Source of the DNA: Saussurea involucrata
Taxonomy: Eukaryota > Streptophyta > Magnoliopsida > Asterales > Asteraceae
Length of the DNA: 64,000 nt
NCBI GenBank assembly: GCA_033807775.1
Contig: CM066322.1
Span: forward strand, 20,821,001 to 20,885,000
Direction: 5' to 3'
The stretch's first letter is position 1, and each line of letters opens with the position of its first letter. The translations under genes were made by a program, and so were the position numbers. Below the pieces are notes generated by a model, which saw only the letters and a list, made by a program, of their open reading frames with translations, ran no database searches and was not told the DNA's origin. This document shows, one piece after another, positions 46,109-57,408 of this stretch.

Positions 46109-47231
46109 ATGTCCGATTTTGATTTTGATCCAGATTCAATCGAGGAAACTCGTGAGTCGGGTATAAAGCTAGCTGAAGAGTTGTTAGCTTATGGAAAGCA
46201 TAAGGAAAAGACTTATTAAAAGTTTAAGATGTGATAAAGTCTCTCTTAAACAAGATTTAGATGTACTTGAAGAGAAACGAAAAACTGTTGAAAGTGAAAA
46301 TCTTGATCTAAAGCAAAAGCTTTCAGTCTTTGAAAAGGAAAGAGAAGATTTCAAGAAAGAAAAATATGAGATTGAAAAGGAATGAAGTGTGTTCTTAAAG
46401 GTTAAAGGTGATATTCAAAAAGAAAGAACAGTTTTTGCAAGTGAAACAGGAAAGTTTGAAAAGAAATATTCTGAATTTTCAAAAAGAACTTTAGAGGAAA
46501 AGAAAGCTACTGAGCTTAGATGCATAAAACTTTCCAAGCAAAACTCAGATTTTGAAAAAGTTTTATTTCTTGAAAAGGAAAAGTTTGAGAAGGAAATGGT
46601 GGATTTTAATGCTAAAAGAAAATCCTTTGAGGCAAAGATTGTTGAGCTTTCACTAAAAATATCTAATCTAGAGAAAGAATTAGACATCGAAAGAAAAGAA
46701 CTTGAAAAGAAGAAAGTTGACGATTTTCAAGCAAAAAGTGTGAAAGATGTCTATTCAGATGAAAGAAAGATGTTTCGGGCTGAAATCTCAAAACTCACAA
46801 GGAGATTATCTGCTTTAGCAACGGAAGCTATGAAAGAGCAGAAGATCAAATCTGATCTACAGAAGAAATTTGATTGCAGTGCTGCTACAAGTTCAGATAC
46901 TCCAATTTTCAAGCCTGTTAAGATGGTTTGGAAGGTAAAAGGTTCAACTCCTGAAACAGATGTGCCAAAGTCATCTGTTCCTCCACCTACGGTGAACAAG
47001 AAGAACAACGCTCCTAAGAGTAAGTCTTTTGTTAAACCTAATCTTGTTTATTCTGCAAATCATTTGATTAGGTTAACACAAAAGCAAATATGTTGTTCTT
47101 ATTGTGGAACTCATGATTTTGTCAAGAAAGAAAACGTTCAGTACTGGTATGGTACTTATAATATTTCTTCAAATCGAACTGCACATAACAAGCCAGGACC
47201 CAAGTTCCGTTGGGTACCAAAATCAACTTAA
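46109..47231 (+). pseudogene. Copia gag, coiled-coil rich, broken
   Basis: The ATG at 46109 starts an acidic N-terminus (SDFDFDPDS). A frameshift near 46190 and a TGA at 46383-46385 break the frame; the remainder (46389-47231) is open. The protein is a long Lys/Glu-rich coiled coil, then a Pro/Lys-rich stretch, then a lone zinc-knuckle-like CCSYCGTHDF (Cys-Cys, Cys-Gly, His) and the ending RWVPKST, a motif I know from gag ends of plant Copia elements. It should package RNA in virus-like particles. No protease or pol follows. Confidence 0.75.
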
Positions 47232-47884
47232 TCTGTTTTGCAGGTTTATCATGTGTGGTGCTGATTGTCAGAACTATACTGTAACATCCTGGATTTTCAA
47301 TAATATTATTTTAGTGAGAATTGGGATTTAATGGGATTTTGGTTTAAACCTTGAATTATGTTGTAATTTTATAATTCAATGAGGTTAAAATGCAAGAAAG
47401 TAAAGTGTGATGTTACTTTTGGAAATATTGAAACTTGAGGGTGTGTTTGGTCATTTATGGAAAGTGTGTATGGATAAAGTAGCTGAAATCAGATTCTTAT
47501 CTCATTTTGTGTTGGGTCGGTTTGGAAAATCAAAGAGAAAAGTGAGAAAGAAGAGAAGAGGAAGAAAACAAGAGTTTGGCTTCAAATTGGTAAGGAAATT
47601 GATCATGTTTTCAGATAAAATTTGTTATAGATGCTGGGTTGTAAACGAATCTGGTTGTTGAATTGGTTTTCAGAATCATTAACAACAGATTGGAGCATCA
47701 GATTGTGCAAAAGTGGGTTTTCTTCAAAAAGGTGAGTTTATTTGTTGTTTGTGCAAATCAGTGTTTATATGTTAAATTAAACCTTGAAATAGCTGTATAA
47801 ATTGGTTATGAACTGTATGGAATGGTCTGGAATGAGCTGAATCGAACAGACATCGAATTAGATCAAATTTTAGGCTACAGACCG

Positions 47885-48300
47885 ACGTTTCCGGATAAAA
47901 AGTCGTATCCGGAAACCCCTGTGATGAATGTTTCCGGACGCAGAAGAGTATCCGGTAAGTTTAGTTTTATTGTAAGTTTCCGGATAAAAATAGTTACCGG
48001 ATAGTATCTGGGTTGTTTTAGTCTCCGGGTGTTGTCCGGATTTGATAAGTATCCGGAAAATATGAATTATCCGAAAAGTAGTGGTATCCGGAATGTTTGG
48101 TTACCCGGTGAGTTGTAGCTATCCGGAAAGTATAGTTGTCCGGATAGTTTAAGGTATCCGGAAACCCGTGTTGTCCGGACACTTTTGAGAAATTGAGAAT
48201 GTTAGGTTCTGATGTCTGGATGTTGTTTCTAGATGTTATGTCTGGTTAAGTTTTCTAAAAATCCGGAAACCCCTTGAGAAATCCGGAAACCCCTTGACCC
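47885..48300. repeat. Dispersed TCCGGA-type motif array
   Basis: Close to twenty words of the form ATCCGGAAA, TTCCGGATA or GTCCGGAT occur in about 415 bp. The related LTR has the same at 54078-54290. Confidence 0.8.
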
Positions 48301-48470
48301 CATCCGCTAACCGGGTAGCGGAACCCCCGTGCTAAGTCGCCGAAGGGGGGGCATTTGAGGATGAAAATGCGATAGGTTATCTAGTATTCTCAGAGTTAAG
48401 AATACGATATGAGATGTGGTGTGATATGTTGTTATACATATACGTTAGTAAAGTGTAATGGATCCATAGG

Positions 48471-48708
48471 CACTAATGGTTATGTACACGTGGAATAGAT
48501 GAAGTTAGTCATTATTCTGATGTGTGTGGTACTAATGGTTATGTACACGTGGAATATATGAAGTTAGTCATTATTCTGATGTGTGTGGTACTAATGGTTA
48601 TGTACACGTGGAATAGATGAAGTTAGTCATTATTCTGATGTGTGTGGTACTAATGGTTATGTACACGTAGAATAGATGAAGTTAGTCATTATTCTGATAT
48701 GTGTGAGA
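48471..48708. repeat. 59-bp tandem repeat with G-boxes, four copies
   Basis: Units beginning ACTAATGGTTATG start at 48472, 48531, 48590 and 48649. The first three contain TACACGTGG with a perfect CACGTG G-box; the fourth has CACGTA. Confidence 0.9.
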
Positions 48709-49604
48709 AACCCTGGAATAAACGTAATTCCCGGTTTCTAAGGAAGAAGAGGGATTGACATATGTAATTGTAATCTCTACTTCCTTTCCTAAGAAATGGG
48801 CATGTGTATATTGCGATTTCTTAGGTGGGAGCATTAATCTAGAATCTGAGAAAGATTCGTAGTGTGGCTCTGGAATAGGATATGAATGGAAATGGACATG
48901 TGTATATTGCGATTTTTGGAATAAGAGTATTAATCTAGAATCAGTGAAGATTCGTAGTGTGGCTCTAAGACATGATATGATGATGGAATGTGTGTCAGTC
49001 ATATTCATGGAATTGGATGAAAATCGTGTTAACGGAATAGAGTTACACGTATGGTAAGAAAAATGGTAATCAGGTTTGATATAACTTGTTTACATTGATT
49101 TTGCAAATATTATTGTGGAAACGAATGTTCTCACTAGGCTTTGGCCTAATCGTTTCAATATAATGTTTTTTTACCAGGTACTAGCTCGGGAAAGTAAAAG
49201 GGATGTGGGACGAGCGTTTTGGAATAGCGGAAAAGTCAATTAACAGAAGGAGATTTTGAAGGATTGCTTAGATAACTTAGTTAATCCGATTATAGTGGCA
49301 TAATTAGATTAATAGGTTATTTGAAGAATTCTGTATTTGTAAATATACTCCTAGTAGTTAATTCACTAGCTATATATATGAAAGTTGAAGTTTATTTTAT
49401 CTTAACTTGTTAAAATTTAAGGTTCAAATTAGCCCGGATTTTGGGGCGTTACATATACCAAACACATGACTGAGAAACAGAAGAGAATTGTGCAGATTTG
49501 AAGAAGAATACCTATGTTGAACTACTTACATAATTTCAGGGGGAGAGATTCTATATTCTTGATATAATTTGGGCTTATTGATATATCTTTCTATATGTTT
49601 ATGG

Positions 49605-49812
49605 TTTCTGAATAATTCAGTTCAGAACCCGCATTTCAATGAGTTTATGATTTCTAAACACATCAGTTTAGAACCCGGATTTCAATGAGTTTATGGTTTC
49701 TGAATAATTCAGTTCAGAACCCGCTCTTCAGTGAGAATAATGGCTTCTAAACACCTCAGTTTAGAACCTGTACTTCAAAGAATAATTGACTTCTGATCAT
49801 ATCAGATCAGGA
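49605..49812. repeat. Five-unit hairpin repeat in the Copia 3' region
   Basis: Five units at about 45-50 base spacing each form a short stem: TTCTGAA/TTCAGAA (49606, 49698), TTCTAAAC/GTTTAGAA (49652, 49745) and CTGATC/GATCAG (49792). Stem bases change on both sides together. Confidence 0.75.
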
Positions 49813-49819
49813 CTCGTTC

Positions 49820-52099
49820 TCAATCTCTAATAATAATGAAAAAAAATAATAATAAATAAAAAAAATAATTTAAAAAAAATTAGACTTTAATTGTTACATG
49901 TGCTAATTTTGTCAAATTAAGATCTTTGCAGATTTTGAGGGGGAGCTTATCCGATTCTTAAATCAGTCGATCATAATTTGAGGGGGAGATAATACTGATG
50001 ACTGTAAGTATCTTTTGAACTTAACTTGAGACTGTTTGAAAGAAGGACTTTCAAGCACGAAAAATTGTTTTCCTAAATGTTCAAACCACTTCTTTATTTC
50101 AAAAAGACTTTATAAATCTAGAAGTATGATTTTTAAATGTTTTTCATGAATATCTTGCATTACACCATTATTTTTGACCGTGTGTTTCCAAAGATTAATA
50201 TTTGCGTATTATCTTGTCTATATACTTTCAAGTATTCATACACACCGGTTCAGCTTTTTATTGACTTTGTTATTACCATATCTCAAAACGAAACATTTTT
50301 CGATGGTAATACTCACGTTTGAAATTCAAATTTTGTTGAGCATCATACATTCATTTCAGCGTAAGAGCATAACCGTTTCATTCAAGATTGTTTATATTTG
50401 TTCATATAAACAAAATCCAATTCTTTGATACCCTAAGCATTCATGATTATATTTCATGTTTGATCTGATTGATACATTGTCAGATTCTCAAACAAGTCTT
50501 ACGAATTCATTTCATTTCATTCTATATCCTTGTTTTGAGAAATCTTCAAAGTTCAAATGCTCAAATATTCATGATATTTTTTAGGAGCATACATTCTTAT
50601 GACAATGTTATTCAAATGTTGAGATTTATAATTGTTCAAGATAAACTGTTGAACAACAAATCTTTTAGGACAAAATTTCATAGGATCAGTGTGCGAGATT
50701 AACTGTACTTCTATGGATTCACGTTAACCAGTGTTTCCTACCCAAGAAGTTATCCTTAAGTGATTGAGGGGTGAATGATCGAAATCAAAGAGTGGGGGAG
50801 ATAACTCATCTGGTTGAGTAATCTCATTGTGCTGAGGTAAATTATGTAAATGAGAGTTTGGTTAGAAGTGAGCAGGTCAAAAATAGAAAGAGGGTGTGAG
50901 AACAGAGTTAAAAGAATACGAGAACTCTGCACCAGCCACTTTCTGAGTCGGGCAGCCACATTACTGATTGGTTCACATTCTTTGGTGACCATCATTGAAA
51001 CAGGCAACTAGCTCATGCCAACTCTTGCATTAAACCCCGCCAGCTACTCATTTCTTTCTCAACAAAGAAATGTTTCAATTTTCTTGGGGATGCAGCATAT
51101 TATCTATCCAATCTTCACTCGGAAGGTTTGGATATTGAAAAGAAGGAAGTTTGCCCCACCTTCGCAATTCAATCATGCACATTGAGTCCGTGGAAAACTT
51201 GTTGTTGTCTCAACAGTTTACACAATTTGAGCCTATTTTTGAAGCATACGTTGCTTCAATCATTTCTACACTTGCACGTACACACAAGGAATATGTTTTC
51301 TTGTCATAACGTTCATAGAAATTCCTTAGTGCTTTTCGATGATTGAATGGAAGTCCTGGAGGAGTAAACATCAAAAAGCCCCTTTCCAAAGTGCATTCGT
51401 TGTACTAAGTGGCTTTGTGCAACTTACAGGCATTTTAACTGTCTCATTCGTTGATTCAGGGTTACACTTTCATATTATATGAATTTGAAAAGATTCGGAT
51501 AAACATTTTTGGAATTGACGGTTAAACAGATCAAGAGGAGGAGATTGTTTCTGGTACTCAAAGAGAATGCTGAAATTAAACAAGAATTTTGATGATCATG
51601 ATGCTCACAATCATCAAAAAGGGGGAGAAATATCAAACAGAAGAAAAGAGGGAGATAATTCGAATATCTCAATCTCCAAGAGTCAAAGAGATATATGTCA
51701 AAGAAGAAGAAGTTCAACTCAAGATGCTTCAATGTTCAGAGATTATTATTGTTCAGATGTGAAGATACAGAGACAGTTCGTGCTTAAAGATTATTCAAAA
51801 ATGTCTAAAAGCTCAAAGCCCGTTAAACCTCAAATCTCGTTCATAATTCAAAGACTGAAGAATTTGCCAAAAGTCAAAGCTGCAAAGATCAGTGATTCGA
51901 AGATTAAAAGATTTTGTTTGAAGACTTTGATCAACGCTACACGGATTTGAAGTTCGTGTTTCAAGACTTGTTGACTATTTGACTTTAAAGAGCCTAAATG
52001 AAGATTAAAGCCGCCAAAGTGGATTCTTGAAGATAAAGCACATCTGAAGATTAAAGAGCTGAAGACTATCGTCATAATTTTTCTAAATCTTGAATCCAT
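49820..52099 (+). other. Copia 3' untranslated region
   Basis: No protein recognised. Purine tracts GAGGGGGAGCTT (49938), GAGGGGGAGATA (49980), AGGGGGAGAAAT (51628) and the true one at 52100 recur, as happens in plant SIRE-like Copia elements. ORFs of 60-127 codons here show no domain. Confidence 0.5.
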
Positions 52100-52109
52100 A
52101 GGAGGAGAT
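52100..52109 (+). other. Polypurine tract of the gag-only Copia element
   Basis: AGGAGGAGAT abuts the 3' LTR. Confidence 0.85.
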
Positions 52110-52368
52110 TGTTAGTACACAATGTATCCAAGATTTAGGGCTAATTGTATTTAGTCAACAATTGTCAAAGTCAAAATAGGTAGTGTATTGGTCAAGGGTA
52201 TAAATACCAAAATGTAAGGGTTTCTAGGTCAGAGAAGAGTGCACACAATAGAGGCTATCCATGGTGTGTGTTTAAATGAGAGAGAATTAGGTTTTCATTC
52301 CAATCTTATTGATTCTCCTCTCAATCAAGTGGTATTATTGTTTATCATTGTTACTTGAATCACTCTCA
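52110..52368 (+). repeat. 3' LTR of the gag-only Copia element
   Basis: TGTTAGTACACA ... CACTCTCA, the direct partner of 40233-40497. Confidence 0.92.
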
Positions 52369-52373
52369 GTTAT

Positions 52374-52748
52374 AATTTATAAAAAAAGAAAAACATATTT
52401 GTTTAATATATTTTAGTTTATGTATGTTGATATGATGAGGATGTAAAATGAAAAATGAAAGGACAAGAGATATAAAGTAAATTAAATAACTAATTATAAT
52501 GGTATAAAGTGTAATTTAAAAATAAAAAATAAATTTATTTTTAATTATCATGTTGAACGTGGGAGGTTTTAAAGCTTTTAAACTTGTACATGATGTATTG
52601 AGATTTGTACTTCTTAAAAATTCAAGAATAACCGTAAATGAAATTATTTTTAATGGGTTTTTTAGCTTTTAACGACCGACTTATGCATTAATAGTTTGTA
52701 ATTTCAACTTGTAACTAAAAAGGAAAATTAGAAATTTATATTTATACA
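52374..52748. other. MULE-like internal relic
   Basis: The words ATAATTTATAAAAA and TATTTTAGTTTATG, then AAAATGAAAAATGAAA, match the arm of the outer MULE at 10770-10910. The Copia element therefore inserted in an older MULE copy. Confidence 0.5.
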
Positions 52749-53434
52749 CAGTGGCGGATCCAGAAATAATTATAGTAGGGGGCCCAATATAAAATAAAAT
52801 AATAGCTAACCAAAAGATACGAATTCATTAAAAATGATAAAAAGTTACCTTTTACAATTGTGTTCTACGACTCTTCATATTTTGGAATTGGTCGATTACA
52901 TCATCACTCGTAACATTGAGAAGTGCCTCTTTTTCAATGGTACAGATTAATGCACCATTCAAAAACTCATCACCGATTTTGTTACGTAAATCAGTCTTCA
53001 CGATCTTCATGGCAGAAAAACATCTTTCGACTGTTGCGGTAGCGACGGGCAAAACCAAAGCTAGCTTCAATAACCGATATACTAGAGGATAAGTTTTATG
53101 TTTTTTTGTATCCACCATCAATCTAGCAAGCTCGGCAATACGACTCAAATCAGCAAATCTTTCATCTTGAGGCACGATCACATAGTACATGTTAAGTTCT
53201 TTCTCAAGAGCGATCATTTCCAAACGATCAAAATCACAAGGATACAACTTACTCAACTCCAATAAATCCGGTATGTTGAAATGAGAAAATGAATCACATG
53301 GACTCAAAGCTGCTATATATTTAAGTAAATCGGTGCTTACCTCACTAAGTCGATCCCCAAACTCTTGAAGTTGCATGTCCACAACAGTGTTGAAAATATC
53401 AAACTCGTAATAATGACGATTGGTGATGTTGGTC

Positions 53435-55334
53435 GGTAACATCTCGAATTTTAGTTATATTATGTTCTAATATAAATGAAGTTGATTTGTTTTTAGTTGT
53501 AAGTTTGTGCTATTTTGGCAAGTGATAACTCATAATGGGGTTAAAAGTATAAAAAAATCAAAGTTGGAGTTAATCTTGAGGTTATGAAATTTAGAGGGTG
53601 TGTGTTTGGTCAAGTATTGAAAGTGTGTATGGATAAAAAGGCTGAGTTTGAGAAATATCTCAGCTACTTTTGGCTGAGGTCGGTTTAAGGAAAATCAGAG
53701 AGAAAGAGATTAGAGAGAAAGAAGAGAGAAAGAAGAAAAGGAAGAAGAAAACAAGCTTTGGTCTTCAAAATTTGGTAAGAGATTCACTATGGATTCAGAC
53801 AAACTTGTGGTAAATGCTTAGTTGTAAACAGATTCATTTTGTTGTTTAGGTTTCAGAATTATTGACAGCAGATTGGAGAAATTGATTGTGCATAAAGTGG
53901 GTTTATCCTCTTTAAAGGTGAGTTCATTCTATTTGATTGTATAAACTATGAAATTGGACGATTTTGGTGTTGTTTTAGTATCTGTATGCTTTACAACTGT
54001 TAGAATGATATGGGTCGAACTAAGAATGAAATTATTGGGACTGATTGTTGGTAAAACTGAAGAACAGTCGTAGTTTCCGGATAAAATGAAGTATCCAGAA
54101 ACCCCTGTGCGAAGGTATCCGGACGAGGTAAAATATCCGGTAAGTTTAGTTTATGCAGTAGTTTCCGGATAAAATGGATACCGGATGGTATCCGGATTAC
54201 CTTGGTTTCCGGATGTTGTCCGGAAAGTTATGTTGTCCGGATTGTTTATGTTGTCCGGTAAGTTATGTTGTCCGGATAGTTGTGGTGTCCGGACACTTCT
54301 GATGTCTGGATGCAGTTTTCAGATGTGTTATCTAGCGGAACCCCCGTGCTAAGTCGCCGAAGGGGGGGATTGAGGATGAGGATACGGTAGGTTATCTAGT
54401 ATTCTTAGAGTCGAGAATATGATATGAGATGTGACGTGATATGATTGTCAGGCATATACGCTAGTAAGTGTAATGGATCCGTAGGCACTGTTATGTATTG
54501 TAACGAGGAATAGGCATAAAGTAATTTGTAATTCCCGTTGACCTGAAGTGAGGAATAGACATAAAGTAATCTGTAATTCTCATTTCGTAAAGGTGTTATG
54601 AAATGAGAAATAGGCATAAAGGAAGTTGTAATTTCTATTTCATAGTGTAGAAATTGAGGAATAGGCATAAAGTAAATTGTAATTCCTGATTTCTAGAGGA
54701 AGATCAGAGATAGGCATAAAGTAACTTGTAACCTCTACTTTCGGGCCAAAAAATAGGCATAAAGCAACTTGTAATTTCTTGGATAAGAGCATAAATCTAG
54801 AATCTGTAATGATTCGTAGTGGGCTCCGGGTTGTGATAATATGACTTACTAAAGGTTAGTCATATTCATGGGATCGGGTATGTTCCCGTCATTTTAGATG
54901 AGCACGTGTACGGTAAGAATGGTGGAGAACAGGTTTGTTTATATGTATTGGATATCCCCAAACTATTAACTTTTAAATTGAATTTGGATGTTCTCACTAG
55001 GCGTAAGCCTAATTGTTCAAATTAATTTTTCTTACCAGGTACAGGCTCGGGGAAGTAAATGGGATGTGTGCCGAGAGCTTTTGAAGTATCCAACTTAAGA
55101 GATAAGCGAAAGATGTCAGCTAAAGCAGTGGGGCTTTTTGATGGATTACTTAGATAACTTAGTTAATCTAATTATAGGGACATGATTAGATTAATAAGTT
55201 ATTGGGAGAATTCCATGTTTGTAATTATGAAACCTCATAGTTGATTCTCTTCTTATATAAAAGTTTGGATGTTATTTTGTCATAACTTGTTACGAATTGA
55301 GGTTTAAATTAACCCTGATTTTTAGGGTGTTACA
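53435..55334. mobile_element. Solo LTR, Gypsy chromovirus-like (copy 2)
   Basis: Begins GGTAACATC (first base changed from T) and ends GGGTGTTACA, with TGGTC on both sides (53430-53434 and 55335-55339). It is 1,900 bp, related to the solo LTR at 47280 by its ends, its CCGG tract and GCTAAGTCGCCGAAGGGGGG. Confidence 0.85.
54507..54782. repeat. Stem-loop repeat array in solo LTR copy 2
   Basis: Six copies of a shared loop, AGGCATAAAGTAA then TTGTAAT, spaced about 40-50 bases, each enclosed by arms that pair with each other but differ between copies. Clear stems: 54597-54611 with 54631-54644; 54649-54662 with 54682-54694; 54746-54754 with 54774-54782. Confidence 0.75.
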
Positions 55335-56120
55335 TGGTCCTTCGTCTTCCATTCTTTTTATAACATTCTGCCATGTCCAACGATTCAAGACCATTTGTTT
55401 CACAAAAAAAATACATTTTCTTCAAAAGTGGCTCAAACCCGGTTTCTCTAAATGTTTGCAATAGTTGCTTGGTTCCTCTTACCAATGAAATTGCTTCCAC
55501 GATATCAACAACAAATTAACAATAGTAAAAATCATTTTCAAAAGTTAACACAGACAGTAACACACTAATTCCTAATTCCTTATTAACAATTAATAAATTA
55601 CTAACAATATTTAATTGATTAATTCCTTACTAGCAATTAAGTTTTAACACTTAATAAATTAGGCATTAGCAATTGTAAAAAAAAATACCTTTTCACCTGC
55701 AGCGCCGAATTGAGTTTGAGGAGGAATTGGAATAAACAAATCAATAAATCACCCTCCACAATTCAAATGGAGGTCACGTGGCAGAAGAAGTGCAGACGAA
55801 TTGGAATAAACAAAGCGTGCAGTGCAACACCGTCACGGTGGTCGGTGGGTAACGTGGCAGCAGCAGAACCGGAGTAAAAAAATTAGGTTTTACTGATTAT
55901 CGTCGAACATGAGCATCTCGATTGTAGCATAGAGTAAATTTTTTTTTACTAAAATACAAATTTGGGCCACCGCTTAAGGGGCCTCAGTTAAAACTTCTAG
56001 GGGCCCAACTATTAATTTAACTGAAAATAGATTAATTTTTTTTTTTTGACTGTGTAGACTTGGGCCGGTAGGGGGCCAGGACCCCTACAGCCTTAACCTT
56101 AGTCCGCCCCTGTTTATACA

Positions 56121-57408
56121 TACTTGAACGTAAAAACACTTGTAAGAAAAATATGGTAAGAATGTCGAAAAACAATGTCTTATGTGATGGAAATATTGAG
56201 TTACACAAATATTCAAAAAAAAACGGGATAAATAAATTGGAGAGTCTAATGACTTTCTTTAAAAACTCTCGTACCCGCGCGCGATGTGGCGCGAAATATC
56301 TCGAAGTTGAAATCGAAAACTTGAAACGTCAATCATGCTTCATGTTTTGTTCTAGAAATCAACCAAAGAAATCGAAAGTCCCTTGAAATCGACCATAAAA
56401 CTTAAAAACCCCTCAAGATTAACCAAAAAACTTTAGAAAAACTCTCGAAACAGTAAAGTTCGGCTTAAAACACATCAGGCGCCTTTTACGGGCCTTTGAT
56501 ACATGTTAAAGGTTCATCCGCTAAAAAAATCATGGGTTCGTTATGGTGTTGCATCTAGTTAATACCTGCTCTTGATCGATAATTCGCTAAGTTTTAAAGA
56601 AAATTATTCTTTTATAACTTTGTTTTCTGGTTGCTAGTTTCATCCATTCTTTTAAATAGTTGCACTTCTATAGTTTCATGTAAATCAGAATCTTGGGTTT
56701 TTAGCTCGTCTTAACCCCACATTCCAAAACAATTATAAAAAGGAAATAGTGACGATAAGAATATCAACGAACTTTTGAGCATATCTGTACATTCTATTAA
56801 GAAAAATAAAATGTACAAAAAAGATGATCATTTTTTTGAGAAAGGGGACAAAATCTCATGAAAAACTTTATTCAATAATAAATGACTACAACTCTAAAGA
56901 AGAGCATTCTCTGCTAACAAAATGACGACCGAGAACAAGGGCATAACTCTAAAATCGAAAATGGAATTAAAGACCCAACTATCGTTACAAAGATAACTCA
57001 TAAAAACATATTTGGAAGCACAAATGAGAGTATACGCTTTAGAACTTGTACATTAAGCTTAAATAGAAGTAATCTTGAAATCTTGAAAAAAAACTGAAAT
57101 AGACTCTTAATATAGTAGTATAGATAGTATAGATTATGTATTTTTAATACTATAAGGTGTAAAATGAAAATGAATAATGTAAGGGATATAAAACAAATTA
57201 ATTTATACATGTTCATGATATTTAATAACATGATTAAATCCAAAAATATTCAATATTGGGCTCGTTTCGAAGGTATCGACGAGACGATTACAATGATATA
57301 ATTTGTAAAAAAGAAATGTATTTTTAATGCATTCTAGTTTATATACGATTATTTATGTTAATACGGTGTAAAATAAAAAATGAAAAAGTAAGTTATAAGT
57401 AAACAATA
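56121..57408. other. Degenerate transposon fragments
   Basis: A Helitron-like end on the minus strand (GCGCCACATCGCGCGCGGG then TACGAGAG, 56266-56300) lacks CTAG. The stretch 56340-56530 resembles 8630-8840. From about 57040 to 57408 the sequence matches the outer MULE arm (GGTATCGACGAGACGATTAC). No gene. Confidence 0.45.

Larger units (their letters stand above)
47280..49453. mobile_element. Solo LTR, Gypsy chromovirus-like (copy 1)
   Basis: Begins TGTAACATCC and ends GGGGCGTTACA, flanked by TATAC on both sides (47275-47279 and 49454-49458). TGTAAC...GTTACA ends are common in Tekay-type chromoviruses, so this assignment is likely but not proven. It is 2,174 bp and holds a CCGG-rich tract, a 59-bp tandem repeat and stem-loops. 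A related solo LTR is at 53435-55334; both share GCTAAGTCGCCGAAGGGGGG. Confidence 0.85.
40233..52368 (+). mobile_element. Ty1/Copia-type LTR retrotransposon, gag only (non-autonomous), with nested insertions
   Basis: Two near-identical LTRs (40233-40497 and 52110-52368) are flanked by GTTAT on both sides (40228-40232 and 52369-52373). A primer-binding site TGATATCAGAGC follows the 5' LTR and a purine tract AGGAGGAGAT precedes the 3' LTR. Inside are a broken gag gene, no protease, integrase or RT, a hAT nest (41098-44974), and a solo LTR (47280-49453). Removing these insertions leaves about 6 kb of own sequence. Confidence 0.9.
52852..55513 (-). pseudogene. hAT transposase C-terminal part (TTF/ZMYM1-like), split by a solo LTR
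   Basis: Minus-strand coding begins near 55513 (VRGTKQLLQTFRETGFEPLL), runs to 55340, is interrupted by the LTR 55334-53435, and resumes at 53434. The rest has NRHYYEFDIFN, the acidic helical region and the hAT dimerisation domain with TYPLVYRLLKLAL, VERCFSAMK and LRNKIGDEFLNGALIC, ending at 52852. This is the plant hAT class with a DUF4371 region and a zinc-finger MYM-like annotation. The catalytic first half is absent, though the preserved part shows no stop. Confidence 0.85.
52749..56112 (-). mobile_element. hAT element with transposase remnant
   Basis: Tips CAGTGGCGGATCC and GTCCGCCCCTG with an exact 8-bp duplication TTTATACA (52741-52748 and 56113-56120). The minus strand keeps the C-terminal part of a transposase, split by a solo LTR. 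The N-terminal BED/TTF finger and catalytic region are missing, so it is non-autonomous. Confidence 0.92.

Noticed and set aside
51567..51950. 127-codon ORF in the Copia 3' region
   Set aside because: Lys/Ser-rich with no domain, and located in an untranslated part of the element; a chance ORF is more likely.
54500..54790. Regularly spaced repeats looking like a CRISPR array
   Set aside because: Repeat units are imperfect, arms differ by pairing rules, spacing varies, and the site is inside a plant solo LTR. There is no cas gene.
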